This document shows positions 1 through 13,118 of a stretch of 64,000 nucleotides of DNA, in pieces. Both the position numbers and the translations under genes were made by a program. The notes beneath the pieces were generated by a model, which was not told where the DNA came from, ran no database searches, and saw only the letters and a program-made list of their open reading frames with translations. Each line of letters starts with the position of its first letter. The stretch's first letter is position 1. Source of the DNA: Raphanus sativus (Eukaryota; Streptophyta; Magnoliopsida; Brassicales; Brassicaceae); NCBI RefSeq assembly GCF_000801105.2, contig NC_079515.1, positions 20,235,407 through 20,299,406 of the forward strand. The letters run 5' to 3'.

Positions 1-83
1 TAAAAACACCAAATCATATAACATAATAAGATTTAAAGTAAATCAAACAAACAAAGCAAAATTTCAGGATGTCAAATGGCCTT

Positions 84-690
84 TTAGCCTATGGTCAAGA
101 CGGCCACTCTAACTGTCACTTTGGATGTGGCTTCCTCAGATTTATTATCTCTTTCATCACAATCTGCTTCATAACCACTCATCTCATTCTTTATTTGATT
201 CATCCACTCTCTTTGTAATAAGTATGAGAATAGATCATTGTGTGTGGTGAAACATTTCTCTCTATGATGTAAAAATAGATCTCTTTGGATCTGCTGTAGA
301 GAATGTCTTTTCAAGTAATTCCTCATCTGTTAACTTTTCACCACATAATATCAGGTTATGAGCTATTTCGGACAGGGTATAATTATATTCTTCCACGGAC
401 CCATAGTCCTGGAATCTGAGGCTCATCCACTCATGCCTTATCTTTGGTAATAACACCTTAGTGTATCTGGACATTAATTCTGTCCAGAGGCATCGGGGGC
501 TCTCTATATCTCGGTACTGATTTCTCAGTTCCTCAATGAGATGATGGCTCATTACTGTTAATGCCATTTCGTTCTTTTGGTTCCATGATCATCCTTGATG
601 ATACATTTCCCAAGACCCTCTGTCCATAGTATATATGAGATATTCATTGCCCATCCTAGATAATTTTCTCCAGAAATTTTTAGGGTATCA
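84..690 (-). pseudogene. copia gag polyprotein (UBN2-type), frameshifted
   Basis: The minus strand from about 690 to 84 encodes a gag polypeptide of the copia type (retrotran_gag / UBN2). Recognisable stretches are the LLPKIRHEWMSLRFQDYGSV block and the following YNYTLSEIAHNLILCGEKLT, which match the family pattern of a helical capsid-like domain. The frame is lost near 320-330: after EELLEKTFST the family continuation is found in another frame (HREKCFTTHNDLFSYLL). The N-terminal part (570-690) is open only with substitutions. Gag would form the virus-like particle. This copy cannot make a full protein. Confidence 0.75.
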
Positions 691-2657
691 TAATCCAAGG
701 TTGACATCTGAATCATATCAATCAATTCTTAGAATTCATGCATTCAAATAATCAATCAAACATGAAAATACTTTTAGAAATTTTATCACTCAATATATCA
801 ATGGTTCACACCAACCAAAACAAAAATTTCTAACAAGTATTAATCAATCAACATGAAATATCCCTTTAAGCAATCATATATCAACCTCAGAAATTTTCAA
901 GTGTTCTTATGTGATCTAGGTTCCTGCGGACCTAACTAGAAAAAATTTCAGACAAGTGATATATGAAATATAAACTATATGTTCAGGGTTATAATGCATC
1001 AGGTCTTACGACCCTTAGGTCACACGACCACAGTACATGATGCAAAGCCACACGGCTGGTTAGTATGAACAGTCGGATTCATTTAATCTATCCTAGCAGG
1101 ATGATTCTAAGTGTTCAGGTCGGATTTAATGTAAATCTATCAACCTAATGAATCAGACAATCTAGCAACCTAGATGAACAATCATACTAACAACCTAAAC
1201 ATCATTATGTATGCAAGTGAACCACACGGTTCCGATTGAATGATTATGCCTTAATGCAATCGATTTTTATCAACCTAGCAATCAATGATTCTAAGTGATA
1301 AAATGAAACAATAAACCTCAAACAATTTGTTTAGATAATTCAATCAACAAAATTCGGATGAGATCCTAATATATTGTTTCTATGTGATTCCAAATTCAGT
1401 TTAAGCAATCAATGATCAATGGTGAGCATTCTAGCAATATTCCTATTTCAAATTCAGTATGGAATATGCAATTTAACATAAGCTGAAAACTTTTCAGAAA
1501 AGGAAATTTTTATAAAAGGAAACTTTCTATTTTTTCGGAAAATGAAATTTTCCATTTTAGCAGAAAGGAAATTTCAACAAATCAATCAATCAAGCAATCA
1601 ATAAAATAATTCAGATTTCAGTTTATAGAATTTATAGTTTGTGAAATCGACCAAGATGAGTTTAAGGGGTGATCGATTTCTATTGGCTCCGATTGATCAT
1701 TCAGATCATAAGGTTTTCGAGATCCAAGAAACTTAGTGTTTTGGTTTTAATTGATTTAATCAATCTCTTATTGAATAAGGAATATTTGTGCTTCTAACAA
1801 CCTAATGACCGTTTGATCTAGCAACTTAACGGGAGAACTAAACCAAATCCTAATTCCTCAAATTTATTTAGGGATTCAATTGTCCTAGGTTTTTAGGTTC
1901 ATCAAATTTTAATGTTCAATCCTTTAACAAACAACCAAATTCGTTTTGATATGGTTCCAAAGGGTGTTTCAGATTTTATTTACCTTTAGATTGGAGAGAA
2001 TCTGAAACTGGACCACCTAGAGAGAGGAGAGAAAACCGCGAACGGCTTGAACGTCTATCGCGAGCAAGGAACGGGCTGATCGGATCGTCCGGAACCTCTA
2101 CCGGCTGTTGGATGAACTGTCGGATCGTCTGGTGGCTTATCGGGTGCTGATCAATTCGTCGGATGGTCAGTATGTGTGCTGGTCGGATGAGCATGGAAAG
2201 ACAGCTAGGGTTTCCTTTAGTAAAAAGGAAATTGTCAACGCGGATTGAAACGGAGGTGGAGAACGCGTCTGAACTCGGATTGAGACGAGGTTTACGGAGC
2301 TGGATTCTTCTCGTCGAGAGCTTCAATTGGATATATGGAACGTCGGCTAAATCCTTATGGTTTGAGAGATACGTCGATTTGAAGTTGCGTCCGAATTAGG
2401 GTTTTGAATCAAGTTGACGGCGCTTCTTGTAATAGCTCGTGAGAACGCGTCCGGTATCGGATTGCGATGAGGTCGACGGCGTTGGATACGTCTCGTCGAG
2501 ATCTTGAATTTGATAGGTGGCTTGTCGTCTGGATCCGTCGGGTTGAGGAGATACGGTGTTTTGAAGTTTCGTCTGATTTCTAGGGTTTATGGTGGTTGCT
2601 GGGAAAAAGGGTTTCGAAATTCACTCAGGGTTTTTCAGAGCTTTCGTGCTGATAACG

Positions 2658-2937
2658 TGTTGTAAAACTTGTATTTCTTCATATTATTGATGTGCCAATA
2701 GGCATCTATATATATACATGTTACAAGGAAGAGATAAATGGAAAGATCCTATTTCCAATAGGAAATAAGAAATACATGGAAATAGTAATATTCTAATATA
2801 AATATGCTAATACATAAATATGGTAAAGTCTAAGTCTTCCTTTCTTCCTCATGCGTCTGGTCCGGTTCGGTATTGTCTGTCCGGTACGTCTGCCCGGTAC
2901 GGTTCGGTTATGTCCGTCCATCCAATGGTTTATAACA
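2658..2937 (-). repeat. copia 5' LTR
   Basis: A 280-bp segment with TG...CA ends: on the minus strand it begins TGTTATAAACC and ends TTTTACAACA, with short inverted ends TGTT/AACA. It is directly followed by the tRNA-priming-type sequence. The sister LTR is outside the window, so identity and age cannot be measured. The right flank is catat (2938-2942), half of a possible 5-bp target duplication. Confidence 0.75.
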
Positions 2938-2939
2938 CA

Positions 2940-3107
2940 TATATTATTTTTTGAACAAATAATTAACTAAAAAATGAGGGAGACAAAATAGGTAGAAGAG
3001 GGAGTTGAGCCTCCGCCTCTTATTACAACAACACTTCCAAATCCAACTCATCATCATCCTTCCTCCTCGTTCTCTCCGCAATCAATCTCACATTTGGTAA
3101 TATCGAA
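2940..3107 (+). promoter_or_regulatory. Residual 5' flank and UTR of the E1-alpha gene
   Basis: Only about 170 bp separate the copia LTR end (2937) from the ATG. The proximal part is CT-rich (tcctcctcgttctctccg), as is common in plant 5' UTRs. I do not see a convincing TATA box between the LTR and the CT-rich leader. If transcription still occurs, the normal upstream promoter has been pushed away by the retroelement, or the LTR contributes. This is inferred from position only. Confidence 0.4.
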
Positions 3108-4590
<1,483 letters not shown>

Positions 4591-5740
4591 GACAAGAGAT
4601 AAAAGAGAGAGAGTTAAATTATAACGTCTTTGGCTCTGTTTGATGTTCTCTTACATATTATGAAGTTAAAATGCCACAGAGAAACAGTTTTGTATCGTCT
4701 GAAGTTTTTTTTTTCCTGGCTGGATGGTTTTATGATTTACAAATATGTTCTTTTAATGTTTGAACGGGTGGGTCAGTACCGGTTTGCATTTTGTTTAGTT
4801 AAGGTTCGAAACCTGGGCTCTCGAGTCTTCGACTTAAGTCCTCACTGGTTTCCCTTTTCCCCTGCCACCCGAAAACACATTTTTACGGTTGGTAACGGTT
4901 GACCGTGTTTCGAAATAATCATACAAATTATTTAAATTGTTCCGAACCTTTTGAAATTAAAAGCTGATTCCAATTACCGTTTACAGTTGTGGATGAATAA
5001 AAAATAAAAAATTATTTTTTCTAAATATTTTAAAACTTTAAATTTAAACTAAAAATAGAATATTATAAATAAAATATATACACATTTTTTTTTTTAAACA
5101 CTGGCCTAGTTTCCAGAAGTACTCGTTACTTGCTGGCTTTGTATCTTACAACCGCATTCCACCTTGTATCTCGTCTTGTTAAATATACACATTTTATATA
5201 TTACCTTAATTTTAAAACATTATCATAATTTATTTTATAAAAAATCAAACTACTATTCATTATAATTTTTTTTAAAATTAATATACATACATATATAAAG
5301 ATATAAGCATGTGTAAAACGAAACAAATATTATTTAAAAGTTTTAATATAAATCTTCAAAAAATATATTAAAATTACAACTTTCAACTCATTAAAAATTT
5401 TAAATAAATAAATATAATATTTTTAATCATATTATAATTAATAATTACTATTTTTGTCATAACTATTTTTTTATATTTTTATAATGTTATAATATATTTT
5501 ATATCAGTAATTATTATTAACGCGTGTAATATCTTATAATCAACCAGTCACAAAATATTTCATAACCGCAATAATTTTAAAAGTTATATCAGTCGTACAA
5601 AATGCTATATAATATTTGCAACCGCAAATCATGTACATTCAACAAAACTCTCGCAACCATAACCGCTGCATTCGAACGAGACGCCATAACTAAGCCTAGG
5701 GGTGGCGTTCGGGTTCGGATCGGGTATTTCAGATTTTCGG
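4591..5740. other. E1-alpha 3' flank and AT-rich spacer, ending in a repeat cut by the assembly gap
   Basis: 4591-4900 is the likely 3' UTR and flank of the E1-alpha gene. 4980-5600 is AT-rich with no coding signal. At 5697-5740 the sequence (ggggtggcgttcgggttcgg) is the start of the GGGTTCGG-type repeat that recurs at 33.9-34.7 kb and 43.0-43.7 kb. It runs into the N gap, so its other end is missing. Confidence 0.5.
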
Positions 5741-5840
5741 NNNNNNNNNNNNNNNNNNNNNNNNNNNNNNNNNNNNNNNNNNNNNNNNNNNNNNNNNNNN
5801 NNNNNNNNNNNNNNNNNNNNNNNNNNNNNNNNNNNNNNNN
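5741..5840. other. Assembly gap of 100 N
   Basis: A run of exactly 100 N, the usual placeholder for a gap of unknown size. It separates a GGGTTCGG-type repeat from the interior of the RepHel gene. The Helitron 5' terminus and the N-terminal part of RepHel are probably in, or left out of, this gap. Confidence 0.95.
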
Positions 5841-6876
5841 TCAAACAATTAGAGAAGGGTGGGGCGTCTGTTATGCGCGAGGAAGGAAAGCGTTTTGTTC
5901 TCCCAGCTACCTTCGTAGGTGGACCTCGATACATGAAGAACTTATACCTGGACGCCATGACAATTTGTAAACATTTTGGGTTCCCAGATCTTTTCATTAC
6001 TTTTACTTGCAATCCTAAGTGGCCGGAGATAATAAGATATTTAGAAAAGCGAAGTCTAAAACCTGAAGATCGTCCAGATATTATTAGAAGAATGTTCAGA
6101 ATAAAATTGGATTCTTTGATGTCTGATCTGACGGAGAAGGATATCTTGGGAAAGGCTGTGACATGTAAGTTACAACTTTTTTTTGAATCTCCTTACTTGC
6201 GGTGAAATTGACTGTGTTACAACTTTGTTTTTTTTACAGCCATGTATACAATTGAGTTTCAGAAACGTGGTCTGCCTCATGCTCATATTTTGCTATTCAT
6301 GCTTCCCCAATCAAAGTTCCCTACTACCGATCATATAGACAACATTATTTCAGCAGAGATTCCAGACAAGATCCATGAGCCAGAATTGTACAATGTTATA
6401 AAAGATATGATGATTCATGGTCCTTGTGGTGTTGTAAACTTGAACTCCCCGTGTATGGAGAATGGTAAGTGTTCGAAACTCTATCCTAAAGGCTTTTGTT
6501 GATAGAACAACAGTTAGCAAAGAAGGGTTTCCAATCTATAGAAGACGTGACAATGATCGGTTTGTGGAGAAAAATGGTTTCAAATGTGATAACAGATATG
6601 TATCCCTTATAACAAGAAGCTATCACTAGGGTACCGAGCCCACATTAATGTTGAATGGTGTAACCAGTCTGGCTCTATCAAATACTTATTTAAGTATATT
6701 AATAAGGGCCAAGATCGAGTAACCGTTGTTGTTGAACCACCAGCTCAAGATTCTACACAGAAGACTTTTAAACCTAAAAAGGTATGCAATGAAGAAGAGA
6801 AAAACGAGATAAAGGATTTTTTTGACTGCAGGTAAAACCTACATTCTATTTTTTATTTGAGATTATTTTCATTATT

Positions 6877-8627
6877 GGGAATATTGCCGAAAGAGAACAA
6901 AAAAATAAGGGTGTTGTCCCTTTGGTATAAACCTTTTTGTTAAATTTTTCTCCTTTTTATCCTTTGTATTTCTGAAAACTAATGAAATAAATACTTTTGT
7001 GAATCAAAAAATATTAAAAATATAAAAAATTAATAAAACAACCATATACACAAGCTGGTATTTTTTATTTTTTCAAAAAAATGATAAATAAAAATTTGAA
7101 AATACGTTCTACTAAAGGTAGAATGTGTCTTCTACAGAAAATGGTATAGTAGAAAACGATTTATAAAATAAACACGTTCATCTACTTCTTTTAGAACGCA
7201 CATTCTACTATTTACTAAATCTCTAAATAAGTAGAATGGCATTCTAGTAATCGTAAAGCTATCTACTTTTCGTCCGAATGCATCTTCTACTTTTATTAAG
7301 TATTCTAAATTTTGGGGAATGTGTTTTCTACAATGTACTTTTACGTCTACTAAAAGTAGAAAGTGTGTTCAGGATTTTTCTCAATCTTCTAAACTGCCTT
7401 CTACGGATAAGAGTACTTGATTTTTGCAAAAATTAATGAAAATTTCAGTTAAGGAAATATTCTAAAAATATCCTAAAAATATTCTAACTTCCTAAAACGT
7501 ATTATTTTCGTTTTTACTTTTCAAAATTTTTAAAAAAATAATTTCCCTTTGTCTTCTTCATTAATCTATGGTTTTCCATAGTTTTTTTTTTATTTTTTTT
7601 TCACAAACTCTTGTTCTCTGTGATATATATCTATACAACATGTGGTGTTTTGAAATTAGGTGCAATTTTTTGTAAAGTTTTATTTTTATAAAGATTACAA
7701 ATTTTATTTTGATTAAAAGTTTTATTAAAAACATTTTTAAAAGTTTTATTTTTATTAAAAAGTTTGATAAAATTAAAAGATTACAAATGTTTTAAACTTT
7801 TTATAAAAATAAAACTTTGTAAAATGTTTTTATAAAGTTAATTTAAAGTTTTTATTAAAAAATTTTGTAAAATTTTATTTTATTTTTATAAAGTTTAAAA
7901 TTTTTATTTATTTAAATTTTTATTAAAAACGTTTTAAACTTTTTATAAAAATACAAATTTGTAAAATGTTTTTAATAAGTTTATTTAACGTTTTTTTAAA
8001 AAAAAATTTGTAATATTTTTTATTTTTACAAAGTTTTTTTAATTAGATTTTTGTTTTAAATTTTTATTTTATTTTCCCTTTTTAAAACGTTTTTAATTAA
8101 TTTTTAAAACATTATTTTAGTTTAATGTGTTTAATAAAAACTTTAAAAAAACTTTATAAAATTTGTAAACTTTATAAAAATAAAAATAAAACTTTATAAA
8201 AAGTTTTTAATAAAAAGTTTAAACAAACTTTATTTTTATTAAAAATTTGATAAAATTAAAAAGTTTAAACAAACATTTTGAACTTTTTATAAAAAATAAA
8301 ACTTTGTAAACTGTTTTTTATTAAGTTGACTTAACGTTTTTTATTAAAAAAAATCTAAATTATTTTTATTTTTATTTTTATTAAGTTTTACAAAGTTTAT
8401 TTTTGTTACAAAAATTTAAAATTTTTTATTTTTTATTTTTATTTTCCATTTTCAAATGTTTTTAATTATTATTTTTAAAATTCTATTAGTTTAATGTGTT
8501 TAATTAGATTAATCAAGGGTTAGTTTTGGGACTATAAAAGAAATTATACTAAAGGGACAACTAAATGATGATTTTATATTATAGGGACAACCATGCTGAA
8601 TTTTTGTTCCGTTTTGACAATTTTCCC
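6877..8627. mobile_element. Non-autonomous Mutator-like element (MULE) with 9-bp TSD
   Basis: The left end begins GGGAATATTGCCGAAAGAG and the right end is ...GACAATTTTCCC, whose reverse complement GGGAAAATTGTCAAAACGG matches it. The similarity continues inwards through AACAAAAA to TTGTCCCT over about 50 bp. The flanks are a perfect 9-bp duplication, ttcattatt (6868-6876 and 8628-8636), as expected of Mutator-type transposition. The interior has no transposase. It has ttctac-rich words (7100-7420) and a degenerate A/T tandem array (7640-8470). Confidence 0.85.
7640..8470. repeat. Degenerate A/T tandem array inside the MULE
   Basis: Built almost only from the words tttttataaaaat, aaactttgtaaaatg and tttttattaaaaa. 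A longer unit, aaacttttt-ataaaaataaaactttgtaaaatgttttt, recurs near 7795, 7930 and 8285. No coding content. Confidence 0.6.
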
Positions 8628-8934
8628 TTCATTATTTGTATATCTTTATTGAGAAGTTTTAAGGGTCAATTTGCTCAATAATCATATAAACTCTAACAAT
8701 TAAGAATATAGCCATGCATGAAAAGCTGTGTCAATTTGATGTAGAAATGGACCACGTTCTCCTTTCTCGCGCGTGAAATTTGATTAATACAACGATTGAT
8801 ATCGTACTATACTATGTTTGTCAAATATATAGTACAGAACAATTAATTTATAACAACAACCATTATTAAGAGGATAAAGGAAATAAGAAAGCTGAAAAAG
8901 ATTAAAGGTTTGTATAGAGTATCCTTTACCCTAA

Positions 8935-9365
8935 ACCAAATTATATACCTACACCATATACTCTAAACCCAAACTCTAAACCCAAACCAAATACTCTAAA
9001 CCCAAACCATATATCCTAAACCCTAAACCCAAACCATATACCATAAACCCAAATCATATACCCTAAACCCAAACCATATACTCTAAACCCAAACACTAAA
9101 CCCAAACCATATACACTAAACCCTAAACTAAAACCATATATACTAAACCCTAAACCCAAACCATATACCCTAAACCTAAACCCTAAACCAAACCATATAC
9201 CCTAAACCCTAAACCCAAACCATATACCCAAAACCCAAACCCTAAACCCAAACCATATACCCTAAACCCAAACACTAAACCCAAACCATATACCCTAAAC
9301 CCAAACCATATACCCAAACCGTATACCCTAAACCCAAATCCTAATCATAAACCCTAAACCCAAAC
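8935..9365. repeat. Telomere-like minisatellite (CCCTAAA-containing)
   Basis: About 430 bp of a roughly 20-bp unit, accatataccctaaacccaa and variants, so the plant telomere heptamer CCCTAAA alternates with aaccatata. Some places have two heptamers in a row (ccctaaaccc). It lies inside the RepHel intron. A smaller, inverted-sense echo (gggtttaggg) occurs at 22.7-22.8 and 24.2 kb. Confidence 0.85.
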
Positions 9366-12300
9366 TCTTATCCATTACGTGACTATGCTATACATGTTAT
9401 GGTATGGAATACTAGACACATCCACAAACTTTGTATATATGAAATTCTCTAAAAAAAATTTAGAGAGAAATGATGAGTGGCGACGGTGTTGAAGAACAAA
9501 ACAGTGTAACTGATCAAGTATTGAGTAACAAGAATCATGAGACAGAGAAAGAGATATAAATTGCAAAATAAGAGAAAAATAAATGTATTGTACTATACTG
9601 TAATTTAACATAGTATAGAAACATGCAGAGAAGGAGAAAATGGTGGGGCTATGGTGGTAGAGGAGGGAGAGAGAGAAATAGTGGAAGGACGGGAGGGATG
9701 CAGAGGAAGAAAGAGATTGTACTATGCTATGTTTCTGACTATACTATATATGTGTGTAAAATAGTATAGATTTACAATCGTGATTATAGAAGATGATATA
9801 AAATTTACAAAATATATGTTTGTTTTGAAATTTTCAAAACATATTGTATGTAAAAGAAAATCTATGTTTTTATCATGTTAACTACAAAGTTTAATAGTTG
9901 TTTTAACAGAAATTAAAAGCAATTAAAAATAGAAAGGGAAAACATGTTTGTAAGAAAAGTAAAAAATGAAAAGGAAAAAAGAAAAAATCAGAAAAATGCA
10001 TGTCAAGGACAATATGGCAATTATTATACAAATACATAGCCCTTCTTTTGTTATGTGTATATACTTGGTTTAATTCCTACAATGGTTATGATTCCAAATT
10101 TCCCAAGTTTTAATAGTATTGGTTTTCTTTCAGATATGTCTCTGCCTCTGAATCTTCGTGGAGGATATTTAAGAATCCGATACATTTTCGTGCAACACCA
10201 GTTGAGAAGATATCTTTCCATCTTCCAGGCAAGCAGATTGTTGTTTTCAAAGATGATGACACTTATGATGAAGTTCTAAGCATAAAGCTAATTGAAAACA
10301 CCATGTTCTTGAGATGGTTTGAATTGAATAAGGTCAGTTCTGTAGCTAGAAAGCTCACCTTAGCTGAAATCCCAACAAAGTTTACTTGGAACAAGAAAGA
10401 TAGACGCTTTTATGATAGAGTGAGAGGGTTTAGCATTGGAAGGATAAATTATGCCCCAAAGATAATAGAATAAGCCTACTTCCTTCGGATTTTGTTGAAT
10501 ATTGTCAGAGGTCCAACATGCTTCGATGACATCAAAACTTACAACCATGTTCTATGTCCTACTTATAAAGAGACATGTTTTGCTCGGGGACTGTTAGAAG
10601 ACGATCAAGAATATATAGATGATTTAATCAGGACAAGTTTTACAGGTTCTGCTCCCTTTATGCGTCAGGTATTTGCTATCATGCTTATGTCTGACACACT
10701 ATCATCACCCGAAGTTGTCTGGGAAAAGACTTGGGAAATCCTTTCAGAAGACTTCGAACATAAAAGGAGGAAGCAATTAAAACGTCCAGGTATAATAGTG
10801 AAAATACTTATTTTTCGTACAAGAACATGGATTTATTTGATTAACATATTCTTAAATACTATGTATTGCAGATCTTTGTTTAAGCGATGAGGAAAAAAAA
10901 CAATTTGCTCTTCAAGAGATTGAGAAGATTTTGAAGAGTAATGGCACTTCTTTATCGAGGTGGAAAGCTATGCCAAAGCCCTCGGGGGACTTAGATGTGA
11001 CTTCGAATGTTCTGATAATGGATGAACTCAGTTATAATAGGGAGGAGTTAACCGAAAGTCATGACATAGATATAAAGAAGCTAACAGATGAGCAGAAGAA
11101 AATTTATGATGAGATCATGTCTGCTGTAGCCGAGAAACATGGAGGTGTCTTTTTTGTATATGGCTTTGGTGGAACAGGAAAAAATTTCATCTGGAGATTG
11201 CTCTCTTCTGCTATAAGATCGAGGGGAGATATTGTGTTGAATGTGGCATCCAGTGGAATTGCTTCGTTGTTGTTACCGGGAGGAAGGACTGCTCATTCAA
11301 GGTTTGGCATACCTATTAATCCAGATGAATTTTCAACCTGCAACATTACTCCTGGATCTGATCTTGCCAATTTAGTTAAGGAATCATCGCTCATAATCTG
11401 GGATGAAGCTCCAATGATGTCTAAGCATTGTTTTGAGTCTCTCGTGTCTCTCAGATATAATGGGTTTGACAGGGAATAAGCCATTTGGTGGAAAGGTTAT
11501 TGTGTTTGGAGGAGATTTCGAACAAATTTTACCAGTTATTCATGGTACTGGAAGGACAGAAATTGTTATGGCATCTTTAAATACATCATATCTTTGGAAA
11601 CATTGCAGAGTCCTAAGACTAACGAAGAATATGAGACTACTCTCAGATAATTTAACGATTCAGGAAGCAGAAGAACTTAAGGATTTCTCTAAGTGGATAT
11701 TAGATGTTGGAGATGGATATCTTGGTGGTGAAAATGATGGTGATGCCACAATCGACATACCAGAGGAATTTATGATTAACGATGCTGAATTTCCTTTAGA
11801 GTCTATAAGCAAGGAAATCTATGGAGATGTTATTTCTCTTCAACAAAACAAATATCCTAAGTTTTTTCAAGAAAGAGCTATTCTATGTCCAACCAATGAA
11901 GATATAAACATGATCAATCAGTATATGTTGGATAAGCTTGATGGTTAGTTTTATTTCCTTTATGAAAAATGTATTTTGTGTTTTAAATATAGAACATAAT
12001 CGTGTTTTATACATTTTGTTTGTATGTGCAGGAGAGGAAATAACTTATTTGAGTTCGGACTGTATAGACCCTTCTGATCAAGGTTCAGTTAACGATCAAG
12101 CTCTTACTCCAGATTTCTTGAACAGTATCAAAGCCTCTGGTCTCCCAAATCACAATCTGCGTCTGAAGATTGGCTGTCCAGTTATGCTAATACGAAACAT
12201 TGATAGTGTAGCAGGTTTGATGAATGGCACTAGACTATAGATCACTGAATTGTTTGATTTCATGGTCGGAGCAAGAGTTATCACAGGTCACCATGTTGGT

Positions 12301-12606
12301 GAGACAGTCTACATTCCAAGATTGTCAATCACTCCATCCGACACTAAGCTACCATTCAAAATGAGGAGAAGACAGTTGCCTCTTGCTGTGGCCTTTGTTA
12401 TCACCATCAACAAAAGTCAAGGTCAATCATTATCTAAAGTCGGCATATTCCTACCTAGACCAGTTTTTTCACATGGACAGCTTTATTTGGCTATTTCTAG
12501 AGCCACATCAAAGAAGGGTCTGAAAATTATAATTATCTATGAAGAAGGGAAACCTCAGAAAAAGACCAAGAATGTCGTTTTTAAAGAGATATATCAGAAT
12601 TTATGA

Positions 12607-13118
12607 TCTCAGCATTTTCTTATTCAGTCTAATTCATATTGTTTTTCAGTATCGACTCCAGTTTTATTTTGTTTTAGACATTTGACTTTTTAAGTTATTT
12701 AATAAGAATATCCGTTCATTTATTATCAAAATTTCATTAGTATATCTATCAACTTTTTTTTTGCATTACCTATAATTTAATGTTTTGTTTTTAACTTTTA
12801 ATATAATATCATAGTTCTTTTGTTTATGTAAGTGTTCTTAAATAGACTTTATCTTTTTATATAATCTATACAGTTTTAGTATATAATGTTGTTCCTATAT
12901 TTTGATTAACGTATATCTCATACCAACAACTTAAATCCTCGAAAACAGTATATCCCTGATTTTCTAAAATGTCCATCGAATATTCTTATGTTTATACCAT
13001 TCAAAATTTTCACATATCCTAAAAATATTTTCTGTTCTACATGTTCTTATAAATAGCTAATCTTACATATCAATCAAAAGCAAAACTAAATTTCATAATT
13101 CTACGGTGGTCGAAACTA
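12607..13118. other. AT-rich spacer between RepHel and the chimeric frame
   Basis: Downstream of the RepHel stop I see no open frame, terminal repeat or RNA gene. Base composition matches the other Helitron spacers here. Confidence 0.4.

Larger units (their letters stand above)
1..2937 (-). mobile_element. Ty1/copia LTR retrotransposon, 5' part (element runs off the window start)
   Basis: Minus-strand element read from right to left. It has an LTR at 2658-2937, a primer-binding-type sequence just inside it (TTATCAGCACG on the minus strand, 2645-2655), a long leader with no clear domain (about 700-2640), then a copia gag domain broken by frameshifts (about 84-690). Protease, integrase, RT and the second LTR would lie outside the window. 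The insertion ends about 170 bp before the E1-alpha start codon at 3108. The roughly 1.9-kb leader is unusually long for copia and may hide another insertion. I saw no protein domain in it. Confidence 0.8.
6832..10133 (+). other. 3.3-kb intron of RepHel, enlarged by insertions
   Basis: The donor is at 6832 (AG|GTAAAACC after FFDC) and the acceptor at 10133 (ctttcag), with the reading frame continuing as [13 protein letters not shown]. Two things account for much of its size: a 1751-bp MULE with a 9-bp target duplication (6877-8627) and a telomere-like minisatellite (about 8935-9365). 9370-10050 is spacer with scattered tatactatg-like words and no gene. Confidence 0.75.
5841..12606 (+). pseudogene. 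Helitron RepHel (Rep endonuclease plus PIF1-type helicase), decayed
   Basis: Remnant of the rolling-circle transposase of an autonomous Helitron. Exons can be followed at 5841-6164 (Helitron-like N domain, FITFTCNPKWPEI), 6240-6831 (Rep HUH nuclease region, [14 protein letters not shown], then [20 protein letters not shown]), 10134-10789, 10872-11943 and 12032-12606 (PIF1 helicase). Helicase motifs are Walker A GFGGTGKNF (family GTGKT, so Thr is replaced by Asn), Walker B IIWDEAP, FGGDFEQILPVI and the C-terminal TINKSQGQSL and YLAISRA. Lesions are frameshifts near 6497, 6604 and 11445, and stops at 10471-10473 and 12238-12240. The N-terminus is lost in the N gap. It would act on Helitron DNA in the nucleus but cannot encode a working enzyme. 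Confidence 0.9.

Noticed and set aside
1976..2399. Two frames of 116 (-) and 78 (+) codons
   Set aside because: Both fall in the copia leader, have no domain and overlap each other on opposite strands.
5629..6012. Frames that run through the N gap
   Set aside because: They are open only because N cannot give a stop; only the RepHel part after 5840 is meaningful.
8935..9365. CRISPR-like regular spacing
   Set aside because: The repeats are contiguous telomere-like units without unique spacers, in a plant nuclear genome.
8657..10030. Second possible MULE in the RepHel intron (gggtcaatttgctcaa versus caatatggcaattatt)
   Set aside because: The proposed inverted ends match weakly and no 9-bp duplication was found.
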